From positions 62,001-126,000 of the forward strand of contig NZ_JACHXA010000008.1 in assembly GCF_014191775.1 (NCBI RefSeq): a stretch of DNA of 64,000 bases, given 5' to 3'. Both the position numbers and the translations under genes were made by a program. Below, piece by piece: positions 53,770 to 62,085 of this stretch. Numbering within the stretch: the first letter of the stretch is position 1; every line of letters begins with the position of its first letter. The notes under the pieces were generated by a model, which was not told where the DNA came from, made no database searches, and saw nothing but the letters and a program-made list of their open reading frames with translations. Origin of the DNA: Limibacillus halophilus (lineage in GTDB: Bacteria > Pseudomonadota > Alphaproteobacteria > Kiloniellales > CECT-8803).

Positions 53770-54597
53770 ATGAGAACATTTGGAAATAATAAAGAATCAT
53801 ATTTATTAATCAATGGAATAAAAACACATCGAGTTATTTGCCTGAGTAAATCTGTTAAACTATTACCGGCTAATAAAAAAATTGATTTCCAGATAATATC
53901 AGATATCGCGAAAGATCAGCTTTCGTTTGGTATTATGTGCATATTTCTTGCTAGTGTTGAAAGCCAAATTTTGATAAGTGAGAATGACCCTAAAAAGCAT
54001 GCTGTCTTAGCATGGAATTCTCTATGGGATGCTGTTTTACTTAGTGCTTTGTATAATGTCGAAGCGGTTTGCAATTTTCAAAGTTCTGTTCCATACGAAA
54101 AAATTAAAAGCCATTCGCAATTATCAATTACAAATTATCACCTTCGTGGCTTGGTAAAGGCATCACATCAAATCAGTGAAGATGAGGCCGTATGGTTGGA
54201 AGATAATTTCCATAACGCACAAGATTTACTTGATGACCAAAGATTTAGAAATGCGGTCCATTGTATGGCAACTTATAGGTGGCATTCTAATCCTAGAGCA
54301 CAGTTGGCAATACTTTGGTCAGGCATAGAGGGAATATTTGGGGTTCAGAATGAAATATCTTTTAGATTAAGTTTATTTATAGCTAATTATCTTGAGCCAA
54401 ATAATGAAGAACAAAAGAAAAAGATTTTTTCTCAAATTAGAGAGCTTTACGTTAGCCGCTCAAAGGCAATTCATGGTTCCAAGATTAATTCTACAGCGAC
54501 AGAAGACGTTGAGGCATCGGCTATATGTTTGAAGCGATTGATTTATAAATGTATTCAGTCCCGCATGGTGCCTGATACGAGAACACTGGCGCCCTGA
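53770..54597 (+). CDS. HEPN-domain protein (Apea-like), putative ribonuclease of a defence type
   Basis: 275 residues. The C-terminal part (about 170-260) is an Apea-like HEPN domain: an ILWSGIEGIFG helix, EISFRLSLFIANYLE, and the catalytic motif R230-x4-H235 (RSKAIHG), the R-x4-6-H signature of metal-independent HEPN RNases. The N-terminal 160 residues are unrecognised. Codons are strongly A/T-ending, unlike every neighbour, and the gene sits just after tRNA-Arg, so it was probably acquired. Apea-like HEPN proteins include single-gene anti-phage systems. No antitoxin, nucleotidyltransferase or mobile gene adjoins it, so it would act alone. The HEPN call is firm, defence function inferred. 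Confidence 0.8.
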   Translation: MRTFGNNKESYLLINGIKTHRVICLSKSVKLLPANKKIDFQIISDIAKDQLSFGIMCIFLASVESQILISENDPKKHAVLAWNSLWDAVLLSALYNVEAVCNFQSSVPYEKIKSHSQLSITNYHLRGLVKASHQISEDEAVWLEDNFHNAQDLLDDQRFRNAVHCMATYRWHSNPRAQLAILWSGIEGIFGVQNEISFRLSLFIANYLEPNNEEQKKKIFSQIRELYVSRSKAIHGSKINSTATEDVEASAICLKRLIYKCIQSRMVPDTRTLAP

Positions 54598-54759
54598 AGG
54601 CGGTAATTTAGGCGTCAGAACAATCTCCGTCTTGGTACTCTAAAGTTAATTAGGTGAGATATCCCGCGCCTGCTCCCCCAACCCACTACCAAATCGTCCG
54701 CGTTTGCGGTCAAATCGGGCTGGGGCAGATCGCGTGACCAATGGCTGTGGGAGGCATGG

Positions 54760-55209
54760 ATGGCTGCGGTGAAAGCGGATTGTCTGTTCTGCAAGATCGG
54801 GCGGCGGGAGATCGAGCCGGTGGTACTGGCGGAGACGGAGCGGCTGTTGGTGTTCCTGGACCGCAACCCGATCCGCGAGGGGCATGCGCTGATCATCCCC
54901 AAGGCCCACTACGACTACTTCGACGATGCGCCGCTGGCGGTCGTCAACGAGATCACCGCCCTGGCGCAGAGGCTGGCCAAGCGCCTGAAGGAAATCTATC
55001 CGGTCGAAAAGGCCGCCTACATGTTTTCCGGCGGGGATATCGCGCACGTCCATGCCCATGTGCTGCCGCTCCATAAGAACAGCGACCTCACCTCGCTGCG
55101 CTACGTGACGGCCCCGGCGCAAGGCGAGATCGTGCTCGGCATGGCGCATCTGACCCAGGAGGCCGAGGCGCTGGCGGCGGTCCGGGAGAAGATCGGCCCC
55201 CTCACCTAG
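54760..55209 (+). CDS. HIT-family nucleotide hydrolase/transferase
   Basis: 149 residues with the HIT start CLFCKIGRREIEPVVLAETERLLVFLDRNPIREGHALIIPKAH and the catalytic histidine triad in DIAHVHAHVLPL. It hydrolyses or transfers nucleotides such as adenosine phosphoramidate or Ap4A. The ATG at 54760 follows GGAGG at 6 bases. It is a normal-GC gene just right of the AT-rich HEPN islet, in the same direction but with its own promoter space (162 bases). It is convergent with the LysR gene. Confidence 0.92.
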   Translation: MAAVKADCLFCKIGRREIEPVVLAETERLLVFLDRNPIREGHALIIPKAHYDYFDDAPLAVVNEITALAQRLAKRLKEIYPVEKAAYMFSGGDIAHVHAHVLPLHKNSDLTSLRYVTAPAQGEIVLGMAHLTQEAEALAAVREKIGPLT

Positions 55210-55232
55210 CAGCGTGCTCTCAGGCGCGCTGA

Positions 55233-56234
55233 TTAAACGTGCTGGTCGGGGTCCGGGTTGTCGGCGGGTTCGCAGGGGTTGGCCTCGATTGCCGAGAGCG
55301 GCGGCGTCAATTCCGGCGCAGCCGTCTCGCGCGCCGGACGGGTCTGGCCCAGCAGCAGCGGCCGGTACTTGACGATCTCCTTGGCCATGAAGTCGAAGAA
55401 GATGCGAACCTTGGGCTGCTTGTGCAGGTCCGGATGGGTCAGCATCCAGAACCCGGCGGTCAGGCCCGGCTGCGGATCGATGACGCGAACCAGACTCGGT
55501 TCCGGGTCGCCGATCTGACAGGGCAGCAGCGACAGGCCGAAACCCGACTGCGCGGAAAACAGCAGGCCCAGGATGCTGTTGCTGCGGCTGACGATCTGGC
55601 AGTCGGGGGCGACCTCGCGCAGCCAGCGGGCCGGTGTGATGTGCTCGATCGGCCCTTCGAAGCCGATCAGGCGGTGGCCGTTGAGGGCCTCGGGCGTCGC
55701 AGGCGCGCCGTAGGTCTCCACATAACCCTGGCTGCCGTAGACGGCCCAGCACTGGTCCGACAGCTTGCGGCCGATCAGGGAGCCGTTGCCGGGCGGCCCG
55801 GCGCGCAGGGCGATCTCCGCATGGCCGTCGCTCAGATCGCTGTAACGGTCCTCGATCAAGAGGTTGACCTGGATACCCTTGTGCGCCCGGTGGAAAGCGT
55901 AGAGAAGCTGCGGCACAAGGCCCATGGCCATGCCCTCGGCCGTGGTCACACGCAGGGATCCGGTAAAGTCGCTCTCCAGCGCCGCCGAGCGGCGAACCAG
56001 CGCCTGCACCGACGCCTCGACGGCCTCGGCCTCGGGCAGCAGGGCCTCGCCTTCGGGGGTCAGGCGATAGCCGTCCCGCTTCTTGTAGAAGAGGCGAAGG
56101 GCCAGTTCCTTCTCCAACGCTGCGATACGCCGGACGACAGTGGATTGATTGACGCCGAGGGAACGTGCTGCGCCTGCCGTGCTTCCGGCCCGCGCGACGG
56201 CGAGGAAAAAGCCTGGGTCGTTCCAATCGATCAT
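55233..56234 (-). CDS. LysR-family transcriptional regulator
   Basis: 333 residues: an N-terminal winged HTH (GAARSLGVNQSTVVRRIAALEKEL) and a LysR substrate-binding domain starting near GSLRVTTAEGMAMGL. The C-terminal extension of about 40 residues past the usual end is Pro- and Glu-rich. LysR regulators often control a divergent neighbour; here that is the exported His-tailed protein gene, 218 bases away. Confidence 0.92.
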   Translation of the reverse strand: MIDWNDPGFFLAVARAGSTAGAARSLGVNQSTVVRRIAALEKELALRLFYKKRDGYRLTPEGEALLPEAEAVEASVQALVRRSAALESDFTGSLRVTTAEGMAMGLVPQLLYAFHRAHKGIQVNLLIEDRYSDLSDGHAEIALRAGPPGNGSLIGRKLSDQCWAVYGSQGYVETYGAPATPEALNGHRLIGFEGPIEHITPARWLREVAPDCQIVSRSNSILGLLFSAQSGFGLSLLPCQIGDPEPSLVRVIDPQPGLTAGFWMLTHPDLHKQPKVRIFFDFMAKEIVKYRPLLLGQTRPARETAAPELTPPLSAIEANPCEPADNPDPDQHV

Positions 56235-56452
56235 GCGGTATTATGCATTTTTGCATCTTAAAACGCTAGAAAAGCTGATGGAGGCGAAAGGGGTCAGCCT
56301 CTATTTATCCGCCATCGATCGCGGCGGGAGACAGGCGGGCCGAGAACTGCAAGCCCTCCTCAAGGGAGATACAAGCGAACCACGCCTCTTCGATCGGTTT
56401 CCAATCAGGGGAACAAGAGCCCCCTACGGCATTCACGAAAGAGGATAAGATT

Positions 56453-57136
56453 ATGAACGAACGTTACCCACGTGGCGCGTGGCGCACCACGGGCTTCTTG
56501 AAACTTTTTGCCTTGGCGGCCCTTGCCGTCGGCCTTTCCGGCCTGACGGCGGGCGGCGTCCTGGCCGGCCCCGGTCCCGGTGAGCCGACCCTGGAGGAAG
56601 TGCGCATCGCGAACGAGCGCTTCCAAGACGTGAACGTGGCGCTTTCCGAAGGCTACATCCGCGATCCCGGCGACATCTGCGAGACCGCCGAGATGCTGGG
56701 TGAGCCAGCGGAAGCTGGCGCCATGGGCATCCACTTCTTCCGCCCGGACCTGCTGGGTCTCGACAGCGGGCCGGATTCCCGGGTCGACGGGACCGGCACC
56801 CACATGGACTTTCTCAATCCTTCGGTCCTGATCTATGAGCCGCAGGCCGACGGATCGCTTGAACTGGTGGCGGTGGAGAACCTTGTCTTCATGAAGGGCA
56901 TGAAGCAGAGCGGAATGGAGAGTATTCCCAGCTTCCACGGCGTCGCCTACGACAAGATGGTGGACGACCCGGCCACCGAGGTGGATGAAGCCCACTTCTT
57001 CGAGCCGCACTACGACCGCCATGTGTGGATCTACCGCGAGAACCCGAATGGCGTCTTCACGCCGCTCAACCCGGCTGTGACCTGTGAGCATCATCAGGGC
57101 CACGGCATGCACCAGAAGGCCAGCAGCGGCGGCTGA
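56453..57136 (+). CDS. Exported protein with a His-rich C-terminal tail, function unknown
   Basis: 227 residues with a signal peptide (about 1-39, a long basic start then ALAALAVGLSGLTAGGVLA). The mature part has IANERFQDVNVALSEGYIRDP, a Met/His-rich middle (MGIHFFRPDLLGLDSG, THMDFLNPSVLIYEP) and a tail CEHHQGHGMHQKA. The His and Met clusters suggest binding of copper or another metal in the periplasm (inference). The two Cys are far apart. An AAAGAGGA site precedes the ATG. It is divergent from a LysR regulator that may control it and is followed by a strong terminator. Confidence 0.7.
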   Translation: MNERYPRGAWRTTGFLKLFALAALAVGLSGLTAGGVLAGPGPGEPTLEEVRIANERFQDVNVALSEGYIRDPGDICETAEMLGEPAEAGAMGIHFFRPDLLGLDSGPDSRVDGTGTHMDFLNPSVLIYEPQADGSLELVAVENLVFMKGMKQSGMESIPSFHGVAYDKMVDDPATEVDEAHFFEPHYDRHVWIYRENPNGVFTPLNPAVTCEHHQGHGMHQKASSGG

Positions 57137-57159
57137 TTGGGGTCTGAGCAAAGTAAAAG

Positions 57160-57200
57160 AGGGGTGGAGCGCGACTTGGCGGCTCCGCCCCTTGCTTTTT
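57160..57200 (+). terminator. Intrinsic terminator after the His-tailed protein gene
   Basis: An 11-base stem (AGGGGTGGAGC 57160-57170 with GCTCCGCCCCT 57182-57192, one G-T pair) is followed by TGCTTTTT. It lies 24 bases after the stop and just before the convergent SDR gene's stop. The T-tract shows plus orientation. Confidence 0.82.
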
Positions 57201-57203
57201 GGA

Positions 57204-57845
57204 CTAGTAAGCAACCGTGAAGCGCTGCCCCTTGTGCCGCGCATTTTCGGCCTCGTCGATCATGGCAACGGCGAAATCCTCCATCGATATGCAGGATTCG
57301 CCGCCAGCATCGGCCAGCAGAAACTCCGAACCCAGCCGGTAGCTGCCGCTGCGCTTGCCCGGGGTCAGCATCGCCGGTGGACAGAGATAGGAATCGTCAG
57401 GGCCCATCTGGTCCATCCAGAGAAAATACTGGGCGTTGCAGGCCCTGGCGATCGGCTCGACCGCGGGCGGTAGAAATCCGGGCGCGCTCAAGACGGTATG
57501 TCCGCTGCCGTCCGGCAGCCGCAAGCTTGCTGCCCCGCCGACGATCAAGGCACGGATGCCCGCCTCCTTGGCCGCGCTCATCGCCGAGACGGTCAGCGGG
57601 CCGAGGTCTTCCTCGAAGCCCTCGCGCGGACGCAAGGCCGAGACCACAACATCCTGCCCGGCGAGCGTCTCGCCCAAGGCCTCGCTATCCCAGACATCTG
57701 CTTTTTTACCCAGCACACCGTCGGCCAGTTTTGCAAGCTGAGCCTCGCTGCGTGCGACACCGGTAACCGTGTGACCGCGTGCCAGGGCTTCCGATACCAT
57801 TCTTCCGCCAACATCACCGGCGGCGCCAAGGATTGCGATTTTCAT
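57204..57845 (-). CDS. NAD(P)-binding Rossmann-fold (atypical SDR) protein
   Basis: 213 residues beginning MKIAILGAAGDVGGRMV with the GxxGxxG dinucleotide motif, then GVARSEAQL and VVVSALRPREG. It has the NmrA/atypical SDR shape, YwnB- or YhfK-like, without the Tyr-x3-Lys of classical SDRs. It may be a redox-sensing or reductase protein. Its ATG overlaps the stop of the DMT gene (ATGA), so the two are coupled and probably controlled by the divergent LysR regulator. Confidence 0.85.
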   Translation of the reverse strand: MKIAILGAAGDVGGRMVSEALARGHTVTGVARSEAQLAKLADGVLGKKADVWDSEALGETLAGQDVVVSALRPREGFEEDLGPLTVSAMSAAKEAGIRALIVGGAASLRLPDGSGHTVLSAPGFLPPAVEPIARACNAQYFLWMDQMGPDDSYLCPPAMLTPGKRSGSYRLGSEFLLADAGGESCISMEDFAVAMIDEAENARHKGQRFTVAY

Positions 57846-58750
57846 GTTTCAATCTCCAAAGGTTTGTTTCCGGGATTACACCTGGCGATGGGGAACGCCA
57901 CGCGCAGACGTCCGGCCTGCTGGCTGAGCCAGACGCTTGCCAGAACGATGAGGATTCCAGCGCCCTGCAAAGGCGTCAGCGCCTCGCCCAAAATCAGCCA
58001 GCCAAGCACGACGGCCGTGGTCGGGCTGAGGAAACCCAGGGCCGAGACGGCCGCAGGTTCCAGCCGGGCGATGCCCCTGAACCAGAGGGCATAGGTGAAG
58101 GCGGCGCCGATCAGGCCCAGATAGGCCAGCCCCATGACATTGCGATCGGTGAGCGGCGGCAAGGCCGGTTCCAGTAGAAATGCCAGCGGCAGCAGAATGA
58201 ATCCGCCCGCCGTCAACTGCCAGGCCGTGAAGGTCAAGAGACCGACGGGCGGCTGCCACTTGCGGCTGAGGACGGTACCCGCCGCCATTGAAACAGCGCC
58301 GCCGAGCCCCGCCGCGACACCCAGGGGATCGAGCGCGGCTTGCGGCGTCAGCAGCAAAAGCGCAACCCCGCCCAGACCGAACAGCGCCGCCAATACCGAG
58401 AGCCCGCGGATGGGCGATCCCAGCAGGCCGCGCGCCAGAAAGACCACAACCAGCGGCTGGATCGCGCCGACGGTTGCGGCAACCCCGCCCGGCAGGCGGT
58501 AGGCGGCGACGAAAAGAAGGGTCCAGAAAATTGAGAAGTTCAATGCCCCCAGGATCGCCACGCGCAGCCACCACCACCCGCTCGGCAAACGCCGAACCAC
58601 CAGAAGCAGAAGCAATCCGGCGGGGAGCGCGCGCAGGAATGCCACCGTCACCGGATAGCCATCGGGCAGGAACTGAGTGGTGACGAGATAGCTGCTGCCC
58701 CAGATCGCCGGCGCCAGGGCCGTCAGCATTAGATCAAGATTTCTATTCAT
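57842..58750 (-). CDS. DMT-superfamily (EamA) transporter, YedA/RhtA type
   Basis: 302 residues with ten hydrophobic helices in two EamA repeats: LDLMLTALAPAIWGSSYLVTTQFLPDGYP in the first, GLAYLGLIGAAFTYALWFRGIARLEPA in the second. Probably an amino-acid or metabolite exporter. The ATG at 58750 places the first helix at the N-terminus; the frame is open upstream, but into the intergenic region. It is divergent from the LysR gene (150 bases). Confidence 0.9.
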   Translation of the reverse strand: MNRNLDLMLTALAPAIWGSSYLVTTQFLPDGYPVTVAFLRALPAGLLLLLVVRRLPSGWWWLRVAILGALNFSIFWTLLFVAAYRLPGGVAATVGAIQPLVVVFLARGLLGSPIRGLSVLAALFGLGGVALLLLTPQAALDPLGVAAGLGGAVSMAAGTVLSRKWQPPVGLLTFTAWQLTAGGFILLPLAFLLEPALPPLTDRNVMGLAYLGLIGAAFTYALWFRGIARLEPAAVSALGFLSPTTAVVLGWLILGEALTPLQGAGILIVLASVWLSQQAGRLRVAFPIARCNPGNKPLEIET

Positions 58751-58900
58751 GACACCGGTTTTTCCCTCGCTGCGGCGCCAGAACGCCGGGTGATGGGTCA
58801 AAGGGAGATGCCCCTTTTCGATGTCAAAGAGATAACAAGCTGATTGTTTTATAATAAGTAGGTAAACTGTGGTTTCTTTATATACCATTGGTGAACAATC

Positions 58901-59830
58901 ATGGATCACGTCACGGCTATGCGGGTCTTCCGGCGGGTGGTGGAGTTGGAGAGCTTCGTCGGCGCCGCCCGCGACCTGGGGCTGTCCAAAGCGGCCGTCA
59001 GCAAGAACGTTGCCGGGCTGGAGGCACACCTTGGCGTGCGGTTACTCGAACGCACGACAAGGCGCATGCGGACGACCGAGGCCGGTCTGGCCTATTACCA
59101 GCGCTGTCTGCGCATCCTGGCGGAGATTGAAGAGGCCGATCTTGAGGCGGCCCAGCAATCCCGGGTGCCCAAGGGGTTGCTGCGGGTCAGCGCACCCATG
59201 TCCTTCGGCCTGCTGCACCTGGCGCCGATCATCGCCGGTTTCCTTGAACGCTACCCCGAGATCGAGGTCGATCTCGACATGAACGACCGCGCGGTCAACC
59301 TGGTTGAGGAGGGGTACGACATCGCCATTCGCGGCGGCGGCACCTTCGCGGACTCGAGCCTGGTCGCACAGCGCATCATCCCGGTGGGCCGCGTGCTGTG
59401 CGCGTCACCGCGCTATCTTGCCGCCAGAGGTGTGCCTGCTGTGCCCCAGGACCTGCAGGCCCATGCCTGCCTCGTCTATAGCCTGTCCAGCTCGCCCCGC
59501 AACTGGCGCCTGATTGGACCAGAGCAAAGCGTGAGCATCGCCATCAAAGGGCCTTACAGCGTCAACAACAGCATCGCCCTGCGCGAGGCGGCACTTGCAG
59601 GCGCGGGCATTGCCCTGCTACCCGCTTTCGTCATCGGCACGGAACTGGAGGACGGGCGGCTTGTCAGATTGCTGGAGGATTGGCAGCCCGAGGAACAGGC
59701 GCTCTACGCCCTCTTCGCGCAAAGGCGTTACCTGGCGCCCAAGATACGCTGCTTCATCGATTTTATCCGAGGGGAATTGGCGCGGGTGAGTGGGGCGAAC
59801 AGGGATAAAGGCCAATTGCCTGCTCCCTAA
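58901..59830 (+). CDS. LysR-family transcriptional regulator
   Basis: 309 residues: a winged HTH (SFVGAARDLGLSKAAVSKNVAGLEAHLGVRLLERTTRR) and a substrate-binding domain of the CrgA/DmlR subgroup (GLLRVSAPMSFGLLHLAPIIAGFL, DMNDRAVNLVEEGYDIAIRGGG). It is a likely regulator of the divergent DMT-SDR pair. The intergenic region is locally AT-rich (58840-58890), suggesting the operator. Confidence 0.93.
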   Translation: MDHVTAMRVFRRVVELESFVGAARDLGLSKAAVSKNVAGLEAHLGVRLLERTTRRMRTTEAGLAYYQRCLRILAEIEEADLEAAQQSRVPKGLLRVSAPMSFGLLHLAPIIAGFLERYPEIEVDLDMNDRAVNLVEEGYDIAIRGGGTFADSSLVAQRIIPVGRVLCASPRYLAARGVPAVPQDLQAHACLVYSLSSSPRNWRLIGPEQSVSIAIKGPYSVNNSIALREAALAGAGIALLPAFVIGTELEDGRLVRLLEDWQPEEQALYALFAQRRYLAPKIRCFIDFIRGELARVSGANRDKGQLPAP

Positions 59831-60063
59831 GCTCACCTCGTTCTACGCCCTCCAGAGCGGTTGCAGAAAAGCTTCTACAATGCGCATCATTGACCCAAGT
59901 TACCAGCCTCCACCAGTATTGATTCAGGTTTCTATTTGAGTTTGGCACTAGAGACAAACTAATGACTAAAGGCATGAGATTCAGTTTATTGCCCTTTCCC
60001 ATTCTTCGATCGTTCCTCATCAACTTGTGGAATCGATTTGCACCCAAGGCGCGGATTGTACAC

Positions 60064-61911
60064 ATGAGCGTTAAACTTGATCCCAATCAGCACGTCGTAG
60101 ACTACCTTAGACACTACGTTAGGTCTCCGAGCGCTCCCCATTTTGCGGTAATGCTAAATGGTCCATGGGGCATCGGAAAAACGTTCTTTGTAAAAGAGTT
60201 TGTGAAGTCCGTAGCGGACGAGGACCTACGGCATGTCTACGTCAGTCTGTACGGGCTAAACTCATTTGATGAAATAGACGACGCTATATTTCGTGCCATG
60301 TATCCAATACTAGAGAACAAAGGAGTAAAATTTGCCGGACGAGCAGCAAAAACGCTCGGAAAATACTTTCGATTTGAGCTAGGCATTCAACCCAAAGATT
60401 TTCTCGAACGAGCTAACTCTGACTTGTTCATCTTTGATGATCTGGAGCGCTGCGCAATTCCGAGGATCGAAAGGATCCTTGGATACATAAACGAATTTGT
60501 CGAACACGAAGAGCGTAAGGTGATCATCATTGCTAATGAGCGGGAGATTAACGACTGCGAGCGTTACCAATCCGTTCGTGAGAAATTGATCGGAAAGACG
60601 CTAGAAATCCAATCAACTTTCCACCAAGCGCTAGAGGCGTTTATTGGCGCAATCGAAAACGTTGGGGCAAAAAGGTTTCTAAGCTCAAATGCAGATGTGA
60701 TCTTCGAAGTTTACAATCAATCTGAACTCTACAATCTTCGAATCTTACAGCAGAGCTTGTGGGACTTTGAACGGGTGTATTGTGCTCTTCACGAAAGGCA
60801 CAAACTGAACGAAACAGCGATGATTGTGCTAATGAGTTTGCTGTTTGCATTCTCATTTGAGTTAAAGGCGGGTCGCCTAACGACAAATGACCTCCGCGGG
60901 CGCCACTTCGCATTGATAGCTTCAGCGATGCGCTCTGAACGCGATGAGGCTGCCTCACTCCCAATATCTAATGCGCAGAATCGTTATCCCGAGATTGATC
61001 TAGGCACTTCGGTTTTATCCGATGAAACGTTGGTGAACATTTTTGATAGGGGAATCGTCTCTACAGACGAGATTTGCAACGATCTGGATGCAAGTTCGTT
61101 CTTCGTAAATGTTGAAGATGAACCAGCATGGCGGACTGTCTGGCATTCCTTCGAAAGGACCGACGATGAGTTCTATTCGGCATTCGAAAGAATGGAGAAA
61201 GCCTTTGCAGCTCGTGCGTTCGTAGTTCCAGGCGAGATATTGCATGTATTGGGCCTAAGGATTTGGTTGTCAAAAATCGATGTAATCCAGAAACCACTTG
61301 AGGACGTGATTGCTGAGGGAAAAGAATACATTGATGACCTTTACGAAAGTGGTCGTCTTGAGGTCCAAGAAATCTCGAGCATTCGGGATAGCGGTTATGC
61401 TGGCCTAGGCATTCACCAGCACAATACGCCTGAATACAAATATCTATACAAACACTTGAACGATAAGATTCAAGCTGCTGCTGTAGACCGCTACCCTGCA
61501 ATCGCAGAAGAACTGTTAGATAATATGATAGCCGATCCAGAGCTCTTCTTTAGTCGAATAGCCCTGACCCACGAAGGTAAGAACGAGTTCTATAACATCC
61601 CGATCTTAGCATCAGCTGATATAGACCGCTTTGTGTCTGCGATTCTCGAACATCACCCATCCCAACAGCGTGCCATACTAATGTCCCTCAAAGCTCGGTA
61701 TGAGAACAATAAGCTCGACGGTGCCTTAGCGGAGGAACGGTCTTGGGCAACAAAGGTTCGAAACGAACTATTCGAGGAGGCAGGCAACCTGTCTGATATC
61801 TCGAGATACCGATTGCGCCGGAATCTCACTTTCGCACTCGACGAAGTGCTGCAGTTAGGTGAGCATGCACCGCAAACTTCGGAGGACGAAAGTTCACCCG
61901 GCGGTAATTAG
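60064..61911 (+). CDS. KAP-like P-loop NTPase, lone gene of a defence type
   Basis: 615 residues. Walker A (NGPWGIGKT, 32-40) is followed by VYVSLYGLNSFDEID, Walker B LFIFDDLERC (121-130), a sensor strand VIIIANE (163-169) and an REKLIGKTL motif: the pattern of KAP-family and related STAND-like ATPases. The remaining 430 residues are helical and unrecognised. No transmembrane helices are inserted in the NTPase domain, unlike classical KAP proteins. Codon use is less GC-rich than the flanks. KAP NTPases include PifA, which excludes phage T7 from F-plasmid hosts. The ATG at 60064 is preferred; one at 59962 adds 34 unrelated residues. There are no partner genes. Confidence 0.78.
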   Translation: MSVKLDPNQHVVDYLRHYVRSPSAPHFAVMLNGPWGIGKTFFVKEFVKSVADEDLRHVYVSLYGLNSFDEIDDAIFRAMYPILENKGVKFAGRAAKTLGKYFRFELGIQPKDFLERANSDLFIFDDLERCAIPRIERILGYINEFVEHEERKVIIIANEREINDCERYQSVREKLIGKTLEIQSTFHQALEAFIGAIENVGAKRFLSSNADVIFEVYNQSELYNLRILQQSLWDFERVYCALHERHKLNETAMIVLMSLLFAFSFELKAGRLTTNDLRGRHFALIASAMRSERDEAASLPISNAQNRYPEIDLGTSVLSDETLVNIFDRGIVSTDEICNDLDASSFFVNVEDEPAWRTVWHSFERTDDEFYSAFERMEKAFAARAFVVPGEILHVLGLRIWLSKIDVIQKPLEDVIAEGKEYIDDLYESGRLEVQEISSIRDSGYAGLGIHQHNTPEYKYLYKHLNDKIQAAAVDRYPAIAEELLDNMIADPELFFSRIALTHEGKNEFYNIPILASADIDRFVSAILEHHPSQQRAILMSLKARYENNKLDGALAEERSWATKVRNELFEEAGNLSDISRYRLRRNLTFALDEVLQLGEHAPQTSEDESSPGGN

Positions 61912-62011
61912 CCGGTTTCTCTCGTCTAGTTTGTCCTTGAAGTGGTCTTTCTGAATCGAATCCACGTTGAGAGAAGGGCGTGCACCCGCCACCCAAGTGA
62001 ATTCATGCTCA

Positions 62012-62055
62012 AAATAGAAACCCCGCCTGGGTTTTCACTCGGCGGGGTTGGTTGT
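62012..62055 (-). terminator. Terminator of the ferritin-like gene, possibly bidirectional
   Basis: A perfect 9-base stem AACCCCGCC (62019-62027) with GGCGGGGTT (62041-62049). On the minus strand it is followed by TCTATTTTG, so it should end the ferritin-like transcript, whose stop is at 62086. The plus-strand side (GGTTGTTCTT) could also end the NTPase transcript. Confidence 0.7.
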
Positions 62056-62085
62056 TCTTAACGGTCTAGCTGTCCGCTTTGCGCC

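Noticed and set aside
52407-53813. 468-codon minus-strand frame across the DMT gene and tRNA-Arg
   Set aside because: It contains the well-known false peptide from reading a tRNA-Arg gene backwards (ERIRTSDLLLRRQ) and overlaps a convincing DMT gene.
53489-54760. Integration site duplication (att) around the HEPN islet
   Set aside because: The tRNA 3' end is not repeated before the HIT gene, and no integrase is present.
56149-56448. 99-codon plus-strand frame between the LysR gene and the exported protein gene
   Set aside because: It overlaps the regulator's start and the divergent promoter region, and its sequence resembles translated intergenic DNA.
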